NCBI GenBank assembly: GCA_963702175.1
Contig: OY969721.1
Span: forward strand, 1,798,001-1,862,000
DNA length: 64,000 bases
Direction: 5' to 3'
Origin: VRUE01 sp963702175
Lineage (GTDB): Bacteria; Actinomycetota; Thermoleophilia; Solirubrobacterales; 70-9
Shown: piece after piece, positions 28,195-36,149 of the stretch
Layout of the letters: each line of letters starts with the position of its first letter
Numbering within the stretch: the first letter of the stretch is position 1
Position numbers and translations under genes: made by a program
Notes under the pieces: generated by a model
Database searches by the model: none
The model's input: the letters and a program-made list of their open reading frames with translations, nothing else
What the model was told of the DNA's origin: nothing

Positions 28195-29472
28195 GTGCCG
28201 GCTGACTCGCTCTCGATCGCCCAGGTGACGCCCCGCCGGCGGGGCGTCAGCAACCCGGTCAACGAGTACGTCGAACGGCTCTCGGCAGAGCTGCGACAGC
28301 GCGGGCACGAGGTGACGGTCGCCGGCTACGGTGACCGGGTCAAAGAGCGCCTGCGCTCGAGCTCGTTCGACATCGTCCACGTCCACGAGCCCTTTGCCCC
28401 GCGCGTCTCCTCGACCGCGCTGCGCAACTCCTACTCGCTCAACGTCGCCACCTTCCACGCGCCGCAGGAGCGGGTGCTCTCGACCTTGCTGGCGCGGCCG
28501 CTGGTCGAGATCCTCTTCGGCCGACTCGACGCTCGCACCGTCGCCTCGCCCGCCACAGAGAAGCTGCTGGAGCGCTACTTCCCGGGTACCTACGAGCTGG
28601 TCGAGCCTGGCGGCCCCGAGCGCGACTGGGCCGAGGTCGCTGATCGCTTCGAGTCGATTTATCGACAGATCGCCGCCCGCCGCCACGACCCCGCCGGCAA
28701 CCCGGAGGTGCGGGGGCGCATCGCCCGCAACCCGCTGATCGAGGTCGACTTGCACATGCACACCGACCACTCGCACGACTGCGCGACCCCGGTCGAGGTC
28801 CTGCTGGAGACGGCCCGCGACCGGGGCCTAGGCGCGATCGCGATCACCGATCACAACGAGGTCTCGGGGGCACTCGAGGCGCGCCGGATTGCCGAGGAGA
28901 TGGGGGGCATCAAGGTGATCGTCGCCGAGGAGGTGAAGACCGCCGAGCAGGGTGAGGTGATCGGCCTCTTCCTCGAGGAGAAGATCCCGAAGGGGCTGAC
29001 GATGGCGGAGACAATCGCCGCGATACGCAGCCAGGGAGGGCTGGTCTACGTCCCCCATCCGTTCGACCGCTTCCACTCGGTGCCCGACTACGAGCACCTG
29101 CTCGACATCGTCGAGGAGGTCGACATCCTCGAGGTCTTCAATCCGCGGGTAGCGCTGACCGCTTTCAACGAGGAGGCCGAACGCTTTGCCCGCAAGTACC
29201 GGATCGTCCCCGGCGCCGGTTCCGACAGCCACGTTGCTCAGGGGCTGGGCAGCGTGCGGGTGCGGATCCACGACTTCGACGGACCGCAGGAGTTCCTCGA
29301 GGCGATGCGCGACGCCGACATCGTCCGCAAGCACAAGAACCTGGTCTACGTGCAGGCGCTGAAGCTGCTGCAGACGACCGGTCGCCCGAAGGCGCCGAAA
29401 CGCCGCGTCTCCAACGCGAAACCGGTGCGGGGCGGGCGGCCGCGGCGGCGACGCTCGGCGAGCAAGAGCTGA
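28195..29472 (+). CDS. Fusion of a glycosyltransferase-4-like domain with a PHP phosphoesterase
   Basis: 425 residues. Residues 1-140 are the N-terminal half of a GT4/PimA-type glycosyltransferase (IAQVTPRRRGVSNPVNEYVERLSAELRQRGHEV, FDIVHVHEPFAP); the donor-binding C-terminal half is missing. From about 175 on comes a PHP domain: VDLHMHTDHSHDC, IAITDHNEVSGA, IVAEEVKTAEQGEVIGLF, YVPHPFDRF and AGSDSHVAQGLG, holding the usual metal His/Asp set. The tail is Arg/Lys-rich. The GT half probably only binds a ligand; the PHP half would hydrolyse a phosphate ester. GTG at 28195 is the first start after repeat C3. The stop overlaps the next gene (TGATG). Confidence 0.8.
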   Translation: MPADSLSIAQVTPRRRGVSNPVNEYVERLSAELRQRGHEVTVAGYGDRVKERLRSSSFDIVHVHEPFAPRVSSTALRNSYSLNVATFHAPQERVLSTLLARPLVEILFGRLDARTVASPATEKLLERYFPGTYELVEPGGPERDWAEVADRFESIYRQIAARRHDPAGNPEVRGRIARNPLIEVDLHMHTDHSHDCATPVEVLLETARDRGLGAIAITDHNEVSGALEARRIAEEMGGIKVIVAEEVKTAEQGEVIGLFLEEKIPKGLTMAETIAAIRSQGGLVYVPHPFDRFHSVPDYEHLLDIVEEVDILEVFNPRVALTAFNEEAERFARKYRIVPGAGSDSHVAQGLGSVRVRIHDFDGPQEFLEAMRDADIVRKHKNLVYVQALKLLQTTGRPKAPKRRVSNAKPVRGGRPRRRRSASKS

Positions 29473-30134
29473 TGCAGACGAGCGCCGCGAAAGGAGCCGC
29501 GCCCGGCCCGTCAAAGAGATCGCCGAGCGTGCCGGCGACCGACGACGAGATAAGAGAGAAGTACCTGGAGCGCGCGATCCGCGAGCTCAACCAGATGACC
29601 CACGAGCTGCAGGAGTGCCCGCACTGCCCGCGCGGCAAGCTGATGCCGGTGCTCGGCTCGGGCCACCCGCAGGCCGACGTCTTCATGGTCAAGCACGCGC
29701 CCGGCGTCGCCGAGATCGAAGAGGGCGTCGCCTTCTACGGTCGCGCCGGCAACGCCCTGATGAAGAGCTTCAAGCGGCTCGGGATCGACCCGCTGGTCGT
29801 CTACGGGACGCTCTGCGTCAAGTGCCCGATAGCGGAGCCCGACCTCGCCGACGAGCAATGCGTGCGCCGCGTGGTCGAGGAGATCGCGATCGTGCAGCCG
29901 AAAATCGTCGTGATCATGGGGGAGCCGGCATTGCGAGTGCTCAACGGCCTCGAACTGCCCCTCTCCCGCCCGGTCGAGCCGCGCCAGGGCGAGATCCAGG
30001 CCTTCACTCCCACCATCGATGCTCTCTACACCCCCGACATCGACGAATCCCTCGACGAGGAGGGGGCCAAGCAGCGCTTCTGGAAGTCGTTCAAAACGCT
30101 GGGCGACTGGTACGAGGACCTGCCGCCGTACTGA
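29472..30134 (+). CDS. Divergent uracil-DNA glycosylase superfamily protein (Fe-S type)
   Basis: 220 residues. Four cysteines (49, 52, 118, 130) sit as in family 4 Fe-S uracil-DNA glycosylases. Motif one reads KHAPGVAEIEEGVAFYGRAG, against GEAPGxxED...PFVGxAG in active enzymes, and the later HPS/HPA motif is replaced by FTPTID. The fold is clear but the altered active-site residues make normal uracil removal doubtful; another base, a DNA-binding role or an RNA target are possible. Co-translated with the GT-PHP fusion. Repeats B3 and A3 follow the stop codon. Confidence 0.75.
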   Translation: MQTSAAKGAAPGPSKRSPSVPATDDEIREKYLERAIRELNQMTHELQECPHCPRGKLMPVLGSGHPQADVFMVKHAPGVAEIEEGVAFYGRAGNALMKSFKRLGIDPLVVYGTLCVKCPIAEPDLADEQCVRRVVEEIAIVQPKIVVIMGEPALRVLNGLELPLSRPVEPRQGEIQAFTPTIDALYTPDIDESLDEEGAKQRFWKSFKTLGDWYEDLPPY

Positions 30135-30151
30135 GTAGGACTGAGCTGGGG

Positions 30152-30242
30152 GAGGGGACGGGACACCCTCGCCCGGACAATCGCCGGTCTAATGAGACCG
30201 GCGATTTGAGTATCCGCCCGTTCGAGGGTGTCCCGTCCCCTC
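30152..30242. repeat. Family B two-stem palindrome, copy B3
   Basis: Outer arms 30152-30171 and 30223-30242, perfect 20 bp. Inner hairpin AATCGCCGGTCT-AATG-AGACCGGCGATT. Loops CCCGGAC and TGAGTATCCGCCCGTT match B1 and B2. Between convergent genes, so it may stop transcription here. Confidence 0.85.
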
Positions 30243-30287
30243 TACGAGCGCGTCACTGCGCCGGAGGGCATCCCTCCTCCCAGCAAG

Positions 30288-30333
30288 CGCAGCCGACATT
30301 GACCACACCAGAGTGGGGTGAAAGTCGGCTGCG
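30288..30333. repeat. Family A palindrome, copy A3 (46 bp)
   Basis: CGCAGCCGACATTGACC opposite GGTGAAAGTCGGCTGCG; loop ACACCAGAGTGG. It ends at the base before the stop codon of the LLM gene on the minus strand, as A1 does at purL. Confidence 0.75.
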
Positions 30334-31122
30334 TTAAGGAGCAGCAGCCTCAGCCACGATGATCATCGGGTCGACCTTGGCGCTAGCGAGGCCTCTGACT
30401 ACGACTGTGTCGAGGGCCTCCTCGTAGCGGGCCAGCTCCGATTGGGCAGCGGGGGCAGCGGCAGCCGCGACGCCGACGGTGCCCTCGGGCTCGCCTAGGC
30501 GGGTGAAGTGGTTGCGGTAGCCATCGTGGAGGTCGCGATAGAAGGACTCCTCCTTGGCGAGGCGCCCGACGGCGTCGGGCCCGACGGCGGTGCGGACGTA
30601 GCCGAAGACCGGCGGGGTGTCGCGGCCGGCCTCGCTGGCGCCGGCCTCGACGTGCTGGCGGGCGCCGGCGGCGAAATCAGGAGTCATCCAGTTGAAGAAG
30701 GCGCCGTCGTACTCAGCGCCGGCCAGGGCGCACATCTTCGGACCCATCGCGGCGAGGACGAGGCGGACGCCGGGCAGCCGCTCGCGCAGCTCCGGCAGCG
30801 ACTCGCGCATCCGGGTCAGCGGCTTCTCCGAGAAGCCAGCGCCGACACCGAGCCAGAGGCACGCCGGGTCGAGGTCGAGCCGCGCGAGGTCGGCGGCGAT
30901 CTGCTCGGGCGGGGTGCGGTCGAGGGCGATCACGGCGACCCCGAGGTCGATCTCCGGCGCCGCGGCGGCGAACTCGGCAAGAGTCTCCAGACCCTTTGCC
31001 CCCGGGTGATCGTTCGACCACATCGAGGAATAGCCAAGCTCGGCACAGCGCTCGGCCAGCGGCCGCGCCACTTCCGAGTCGAGCCCCGCTGCGACTCCGA
31101 AGCCTCTGCCTTGTCCGCTCAT
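30334..31122 (-). CDS. LLM-class F420-dependent oxidoreductase
   Basis: 262 residues, a luciferase-like TIM barrel: GFGVAAGLDSEVARPLAERCAELGYSSMWSNDHP at the start, IDLGVAVIALDRTPPEQIAADLARL, LWLGVGAGFSEKPL and RLVLAAMGPKMCALAGAEYDG. The family uses coenzyme F420 (less often FMN) for hydride transfer; the substrate is unknown. It is shorter than many members (about 300-340) but no motif seems lost. It stands alone between the repeat pair and the coiled-coil gene. Confidence 0.85.
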   Translation of the reverse strand: MSGQGRGFGVAAGLDSEVARPLAERCAELGYSSMWSNDHPGAKGLETLAEFAAAAPEIDLGVAVIALDRTPPEQIAADLARLDLDPACLWLGVGAGFSEKPLTRMRESLPELRERLPGVRLVLAAMGPKMCALAGAEYDGAFFNWMTPDFAAGARQHVEAGASEAGRDTPPVFGYVRTAVGPDAVGRLAKEESFYRDLHDGYRNHFTRLGEPEGTVGVAAAAAPAAQSELARYEEALDTVVVRGLASAKVDPMIIVAEAAAP

Positions 31123-31223
31123 GGCGAGGAAGCCTAATCGCTGACTTCTGTGTGAAAGCCGTGACGCTTTTCTAATTTCAACTCAACCACAGACAACACA
31201 TTTCGAGATAGCGTGGCATCATC

Positions 31224-31580
31224 ATGGAGGCGATGGCGCAGGAATGGACAGAGGGCAGGCTCGACGAACTGAGCGGCAAGGTCGATCAGGGCTTCAAAAA
31301 AACCGACGCTGACGTCCGCGCCTTGGGGACTGAGATGAGGACCGAGTTCGCTTCGGTGCGCAATGAGATGAAAGAGATGCGCGGCGAGCTGCGGGATGAA
31401 ATCCAAGGGTTGCGCGGTGAGATGAACGAGGGGGCAAGAGGTCTGCGGGCGGAGATGGAGCGAGTCAATGGCCGCATCGACAGCGTTCAGCGAGCGATTT
31501 TCTTCGGGGCCATCGCGATGACCAGTGCGATCCTCGCCGGCTTTGCCGCGATCTGCACCCTGCTCGCCGCGACGCTCTAG
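31224..31580 (+). CDS. Coiled-coil protein with C-terminal membrane anchor
   Basis: 118 residues. Residues 10-88 form a heptad-patterned coil (ELSGKVDQGFKKTDADVRAL, RNEMKEMRGELRDEIQGLRGEM) with repeated RGEM-like units; residues 92-117 are a membrane helix (AIFFGAIAMTSAILAGFAAICTLL). Tail-anchored proteins of this type are common near actinobacterial housekeeping genes and have no known function. A second ATG at 31233 is possible. Its stop is four bases from the stop of the convergent methyltransferase gene. Confidence 0.65.
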   Translation: MEAMAQEWTEGRLDELSGKVDQGFKKTDADVRALGTEMRTEFASVRNEMKEMRGELRDEIQGLRGEMNEGARGLRAEMERVNGRIDSVQRAIFFGAIAMTSAILAGFAAICTLLAATL

Positions 31581-31584
31581 CTCT

Positions 31585-32928
31585 TCACTTCTCCAGTAGC
31601 GCCACGCACTCGATGTGCGGGGTCTGGGGGAACATGTCGACCGGCTTCACGCGGCGCAGGGTGTAGCCGGCCTCGGCCAGCTGGGCGGAGTTCGGGGCAA
31701 GCGTCGTCGGGTTGCAGGAGACGTAGACGATCCGCTTCGCCTCACACTCGAGCACGCGGCGCACGATCTTCTGTGAGAGCCCGGCGCGGGGCGGATCGAT
31801 GAGGACGACGTCGGGCTTGCCCGCCTGCTCCAGCAGGGGGCGCACGCCGGTGCGGGCGCTGCCGGCGAGGAAGCGGGCGTTCTCGATCCCGTTGCGCTTC
31901 GCGTTGCGCTCGGCGTCGGCGATCGCTTCGGGGACGATCTCCAGGCCCCAGACCTCGCCCGCCTTCGCCGCCATCGTCAGCCCGATCGTGCCGATCCCGC
32001 AGTAGAGGTCGAAGACCCGCTCGCCTCCACTCAGCCCCGCGTACTCGGCGGCGATCGCGTAGAGCCGCTCCGCCATCTCCGTGTTGGTCTGGAAGAAGGC
32101 GCCGTGGGACATCTCGAAGCGCAGGCCGCAGAGCTCCTCGCGCAGGCGTTCCTCGCCGAGCACGCCGGTGGGGCCGTCGGTGCCGCCGGAGTGGCCCTCG
32201 ATAACCGTGTGCAGGTCGACTGGTGGTTTGGGGAAGCGCGCCGCGGAGGTGACCAGCCGAGTCTGGACCTGACCCGTGCGGCGACCCTCGCGGACGGCGA
32301 GATTGCGCAGCACGCCGTCGCGCCCGCGCTGGTCGTAGGCGGAGACAGCCTCACGCCGAGCCCACTCGCGCACCTCGTTGCGCGCTGCGTTGCCGCGCTC
32401 GGAGGCGAGATGGCAGTCCTCGACATCGACGATCAGGTCCCAGCGACCGCGCGCGTGGAAGCCGAGGATCGGCTCACCGTCGCGGTCGCCGAAGGAGTAC
32501 TCGAGCTTGTTGCGGTAGCGCCACTGCTCCAGCGCCGGCTCGATCTCCTCCAGCTCGAAGCCGTCGAGGCCGCCGATTCGTCGCAGCGCCTCGTCGACCT
32601 GGTCGCGCTTCTGGGCGAGCTGGCGCTCGTAGGGCAGGCCCTGCCAGGGGGCGCCGGGGCAGGGCTCGCCCTCATGGGAGCAGCGGTCCTCGACCCGGTC
32701 GGCACCGGGTGCGAGCAGCTCGACCGTGCGTGCCTCGGCGAAGCGCCGCTTCGCCTTCGTCACCTCGGCGCGCACGCGGTCGCCCGGCAGGGCGCCGGCG
32801 ACGAAGACGACATAGCCGCCGCTGCGGGCAACGCCGCGCCCGCCGAAGGCGAGCGATTCGATCTCCAGCTCGAGCTGCTGGCCGCGGTGCGCGCGGGCCG
32901 CCGGTCTCTCGCCCGTCGCTTGCTCCAC
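31585..32928 (-). CDS. TrmA/RlmD-family RNA (uracil-5-)-methyltransferase
   Basis: 447 residues. N-terminal TRAM RNA-binding domain (LELEIESLAFGGRGVARSGGYVVFVAGALPGDRVRAEV), Cys-containing segment CSHEGEPCPGAPWQGL, then a Rossmann methyltransferase with VFDLYCGIGTIGL, DPPRAGLSQKIV and the catalytic Cys in YVSCNPTTLAPN. It makes 5-methyluridine in rRNA or tRNA using SAM. The Fe-S cysteine pattern of RlmD (CX5CX2C) is only partly kept, so whether it is RlmD or another member is open. Confidence 0.88.
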   Translation of the reverse strand: MEQATGERPAARAHRGQQLELEIESLAFGGRGVARSGGYVVFVAGALPGDRVRAEVTKAKRRFAEARTVELLAPGADRVEDRCSHEGEPCPGAPWQGLPYERQLAQKRDQVDEALRRIGGLDGFELEEIEPALEQWRYRNKLEYSFGDRDGEPILGFHARGRWDLIVDVEDCHLASERGNAARNEVREWARREAVSAYDQRGRDGVLRNLAVREGRRTGQVQTRLVTSAARFPKPPVDLHTVIEGHSGGTDGPTGVLGEERLREELCGLRFEMSHGAFFQTNTEMAERLYAIAAEYAGLSGGERVFDLYCGIGTIGLTMAAKAGEVWGLEIVPEAIADAERNAKRNGIENARFLAGSARTGVRPLLEQAGKPDVVLIDPPRAGLSQKIVRRVLECEAKRIVYVSCNPTTLAPNSAQLAEAGYTLRRVKPVDMFPQTPHIECVALLEK

Positions 32929-32960
32929 CTAGCGCCCTGTCTCGTGACGTTGGCTAGGCA

Positions 32961-33401
32961 CTAGCCCAGCTTTTTGCGAGCGCGGCGTGCAGCCTGGGTC
33001 GCCTGTTTGCGGACCGGCTGTGCTCGGCCGGTGACCTCTCGGCGTGCCTGCTGGACCAGACGTTCCAGCTCCTTCAGCAGCGAGTCAGTCTGCCGCCGTC
33101 CCTTGCCGACCAGGTCGGAGAGCATCTTCTCGGCGTCGCCGCGGGTCATCCGACCCCGCTTCACCGCGTCGTCGATCACGTCCTGAAGGCGGTCGCGACT
33201 GAGGGTGACGCTCCGCTCGAGGCTTTTGCGGAATTGCTCGACGCTGTGGTCGAGCCCGTTAGAGCTGCGGCCACGGGTGGTGGACTTACGTGCCGCTTTA
33301 CGCGCTGTTTTAGATTTCTTCGCTGCCGGTTTTTTGGTCCGCGTCGTGGATTTTTTTGCTTTTTTGGTCGCTTTCGCGGAGGTCTGTTTTTTCGCGGCCA
33401 T
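32961..33401 (-). CDS. Histone H1-like basic protein with helical domain
   Basis: 146 residues. The first 47 are a Lys/Ala/Thr tail of AKKATKK-like units, like bacterial H1 homologues; the rest is a predicted helix bundle (LDHSVEQFRKSLERSVTLSRDRLQDVIDDAVKRGRMTRGDAEKMLSDLV) resembling phasin-like polyhydroxyalkanoate granule proteins and ending Arg/Lys-rich. It may bind nucleoid DNA. Reads as a single gene with its own start (AGGAGATAGAAG site before the ATG). Confidence 0.75.
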   Translation of the reverse strand: MAAKKQTSAKATKKAKKSTTRTKKPAAKKSKTARKAARKSTTRGRSSNGLDHSVEQFRKSLERSVTLSRDRLQDVIDDAVKRGRMTRGDAEKMLSDLVGKGRRQTDSLLKELERLVQQARREVTGRAQPVRKQATQAARRARKKLG

Positions 33402-33472
33402 CTTCTATCTCCTGTCGCTGGGGCTGGGGCAGGGGTTGCAGGCTGACTATCTCACTCCGAGGCTCTACCCGC

Positions 33473-34291
33473 TTACCGGAGCGAGAAGCGCGCTTCGACC
33501 GGGCTGTGGTCGGAGAGGCGCAGGGCGTGGCCATCGCAATCGACCTCACGCTGCTCGGGTGGCCACTGGGCGGGCGGCTCGACCACATCTAGCCCCCGGC
33601 TCAGCAGGTGGTCGATCGCCCGCGGCGCGGTCATCCCGGTAAGGCCGAAGCGCTCGCGCAACTGCTCGAAGGCGAACGGCGTCTCGGCTGGACGCAGGTT
33701 GAGGTCGCCGCCGAAGAGGAGCGGCGCATCCCCCGCCCACTCGGTCGCCGTCCCCGCTGCCAGCAGCACGTCCTCGGTGGCGAGTCGGGAGTCATGAGCG
33801 CTCGCGTGCAGGTTGGCGACGCAGAGGCCGGATGCGGTGCGGGTGAAGGCCATCGCCCGGCGCTCCTGCGGCCCCTCGTGGATCGCGATCTCGCGCCCCT
33901 CGACGATCTGGCCGAGTGAGCTGTGGGCCCGCACCAGCGTCAGGTTCGAGCCGCCCTGGCCGGAGGCGATCAGGTCGGGGTTGAGGCGTGCGGCGAGGGC
34001 GCGCAGGGCACCGAGTGAGTTGCGCGAGGTGAGCACTCGGTGCTGTTTCGCTCCACAGGCGCGGGCGAGCGGGGCGGCGAAGCGGGGCGGACACTCCTGC
34101 AGCAGCGCCATGTCCCACTCGGCTGCCGCCAGCATCGTCGCGAACTCGTCGAGCAGGTCGCGGTTGACCTGGACGTGGGTCGTGTTGCGCTCGCTCACGC
34201 GCAGCAGTCGCGAGCGCCAAGTGAACAGGGCCGGGTCGGGCGGGAAGTCGCGCCCATGGAAGAGGTTCCAGGTGACGGCGGTGAATTCCAC
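33473..34291 (-). CDS. Cytoplasmic endonuclease/exonuclease/phosphatase-family protein
   Basis: 272 residues, no signal peptide. EEP motifs: FTAVTWNLFHGRD, Glu in WDMALLQECPPRF, VANLHASAHD, LLFGGDLNLRPAE and the terminal LSDHSPVEARF. The set of Asn, Glu, Asp and His needed for metal-dependent hydrolysis is complete. Substrate (DNA, nucleotide or sugar-phosphate) unknown. Divergent from argF with only 18 bp between the starts. Confidence 0.82.
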   Translation of the reverse strand: MEFTAVTWNLFHGRDFPPDPALFTWRSRLLRVSERNTTHVQVNRDLLDEFATMLAAAEWDMALLQECPPRFAAPLARACGAKQHRVLTSRNSLGALRALAARLNPDLIASGQGGSNLTLVRAHSSLGQIVEGREIAIHEGPQERRAMAFTRTASGLCVANLHASAHDSRLATEDVLLAAGTATEWAGDAPLLFGGDLNLRPAETPFAFEQLRERFGLTGMTAPRAIDHLLSRGLDVVEPPAQWPPEQREVDCDGHALRLSDHSPVEARFSLR

Positions 34292-34309
34292 GGTCGTAGT
34301 ATCCGCGGC

Positions 34310-35197
34310 TTGAAGCGCGACTTCCTCACAGGCGAAGAGCTGGGTGCGTTCGAGCTGGGCAAGCTGCTCGACCGCGCGCTCGAGCTGAAGGCCGGCAGGA
34401 GGGAGGGGGCCGGTGGCGAGGCGCTCGCCGGCCGCAGCGTCGCCCTCGTCTTCGAGAAGCCCTCGACCCGGACGCGGATCTCCTTCGAGGTCGGCGTTGC
34501 CGAGCTAGGCGCTAACCCAATCGTCCTGCGCGGCGACGAACTGCAGCTCTCGCGAGGTGAGTCGGTCGGCGACACGGCGCGGGTGCTCTCGCGCTACCTC
34601 GACGCGATCGTGATCCGCTCCGGCTCGCACGAGGCGGTCGCCGAGCTGGCGGCCGGGGCGGAGGTGCCGGTTGTCAACGCGCTGACGCCACTCCACCATC
34701 CTTGCCAGGCGCTGGCCGACCTGCTCACCCTGCGTGAGCGCTTCGACGAGCTCGCCGGCCTCCGGGTCGCCTACGTCGGCGACGGCAACAACGTCGCCCG
34801 CTCGCTGGCGATCGCCGGTGCGCTGGCCGACGTCGAGGTCGTCATCGCGGCGCCGGCCGGCTACCAACTGGACGCTGACCACGGGGCAACGCTGACCGAT
34901 GATCCACGCGCCGCGGCCGCCGGCGCCGACGCGATCTACACCGACGTCTGGGTCAGCATGGGCGACGAGGAGGAGGCCGAGCGCCGGCGCGCCGACCTGG
35001 CGCCATTCCGGGTCGACGCGGACCTGCTCGGTGCTGCCAAGGACGAGGCGATCGTCCTGCACTGCCTGCCGGCGCATCCCGGCGAGGAGATCACCGCCGA
35101 AGTGCTCTACGGCGAGCGCTCCGCGGTCTGGGACCAGGCGGAGAATCGCCTGCACACGCAGAAGGCGCTGCTCGAGGCGCTGGTCGGCGACAGCTAG
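34310..35197 (+). CDS. argF: Ornithine carbamoyltransferase
   Basis: 295 residues; makes citrulline from ornithine and carbamoyl phosphate. Carbamoyl-phosphate loop EKPSTRTRISFEVG, ornithine-loop HHPCQALADLLTL, DVWVSMGDE (SMG loop) and HCLPAHPGEEI. The start appears to be TTG at 34310 (reading LKRDFLTGEEL, where family members begin with RHFLT); the longer frame is an artefact running antisense to the nuclease gene. With 18 bp to the divergent gene, the transcript is probably leaderless. No other arginine genes are near. Confidence 0.92.
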   Translation: MKRDFLTGEELGAFELGKLLDRALELKAGRREGAGGEALAGRSVALVFEKPSTRTRISFEVGVAELGANPIVLRGDELQLSRGESVGDTARVLSRYLDAIVIRSGSHEAVAELAAGAEVPVVNALTPLHHPCQALADLLTLRERFDELAGLRVAYVGDGNNVARSLAIAGALADVEVVIAAPAGYQLDADHGATLTDDPRAAAAGADAIYTDVWVSMGDEEEAERRRADLAPFRVDADLLGAAKDEAIVLHCLPAHPGEEITAEVLYGERSAVWDQAENRLHTQKALLEALVGDS

Positions 35198-35203
35198 CCC
35201 GCC

Positions 35204-35962
35204 GTGCACCCCGAGATCAACATCGGGCCGCTGACCCTGCAGACCTTCGGCCTGATGTTCGCGCTCGCTTTCCTCGCTGCGGGCGCGCTGATCGCGAAGC
35301 GGCTGAAGGAGCTCGGCAAGCCGGTCGACTGGGCCTACGAGATGGGGTTCGCGGCGCTGATCGGTGGCATCGTCGGCTCACGCCTCTACTTCTTGGTCGA
35401 GAACTGGGACAGCGTCAGCGACGACCTGCTCGGCAATGTCTTCTCCGGCTCCGGCCTGGTCTGGTACGGCGGCGCGATCGGCGGTGCCATCGCTGTCCTC
35501 CTCTGGGCCTGGTACCGGGGCTTCCTCGGCCTCGCCCTGCTCGATCTGGCCGCGCCTGCCCTCGCGCTCGGCTACGCGGTCGGCCGCATCGGCTGCCAGC
35601 TCTCCGGCGACGGCGACTACGGCAAACCCTGGGACGGGCCCTGGGCGATGGCCTACCCGGACGGGACCGTCCCCACCGAGCAGGAGGTCCACCCGACGCC
35701 GATCTACGAGGCGCTTGCGATGGGCTTCGGCGCCTGGCTGCTCTGGCAGCTGCGCGACCGTTTCCGCACTGGCGTCCTCTTCGCGCTCTACCTCCTCTAC
35801 GCGGGCGGCGAGCGTTTCCTGGTCGAGTTCGTCCGCCGCAACGATGACGTCGCCCTCGGCCTGACCACGGCCCAGCTGGAGAGCCTGGCGATGGTCCTCG
35901 CCGGAGCGATCTGGCTGGCGGTGGTCCGCCGCCGGCACGGCACGCTAGCCCGGCCCGCATAA
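35204..35962 (+). CDS. lgt: Prolipoprotein diacylglyceryl transferase
   Basis: 252 residues, seven membrane helices. The family signature GRIGCQLSGDGDYGKPWDG, the LVWYGGAIGGAIAV helix and the region HPTPIYEA are present. It transfers diacylglycerol to the lipobox Cys of lipoproteins. GTG start at 35204, seven bases after the argF stop. Its stop codon directly precedes repeat C4. Confidence 0.93.
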   Translation: MHPEINIGPLTLQTFGLMFALAFLAAGALIAKRLKELGKPVDWAYEMGFAALIGGIVGSRLYFLVENWDSVSDDLLGNVFSGSGLVWYGGAIGGAIAVLLWAWYRGFLGLALLDLAAPALALGYAVGRIGCQLSGDGDYGKPWDGPWAMAYPDGTVPTEQEVHPTPIYEALAMGFGAWLLWQLRDRFRTGVLFALYLLYAGGERFLVEFVRRNDDVALGLTTAQLESLAMVLAGAIWLAVVRRRHGTLARPA

Positions 35963-36126
35963 GACGACTGATTCCCAATTGACGTGTCCGCGGGGGCGCG
36001 ACTGGCCAAGCTGGGCGGTGCACGCGGCCGCAGCGCGTAGCAGCGCTACGCGCGAGGATCGCGGGCGCCGAGCCAGCGCCGTGCCAGACGCGTCATCCGT
36101 GGGCGCGTCAATTGGAGTCATTCGTC
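35963..36126. repeat. Family C palindrome, copy C4 (164 bp, inverted, diverged)
   Basis: Begins at the base after the lgt stop. Outer arms GACGACTGATTCCCAATTGACG and CGTCAATTGGAGTCATTCGTC pair well. Apex stem GCGCGTAGC-AGC-GCTACGCGC; on the minus strand the apex reads TAGCGCTGCTA exactly as in C3. CTGGC/GCCAG blocks are kept. Ends 24 bp before the lysS start. Confidence 0.75.
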
Positions 36127-36149
36127 CAGCCCCTGTTACTTTCCGCCGC

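Noticed and set aside
24061..30242. CRISPR-like array from the spaced family B repeats
   Set aside because: Copies are separated by whole genes, are inverted relative to each other, and no cas genes are present.
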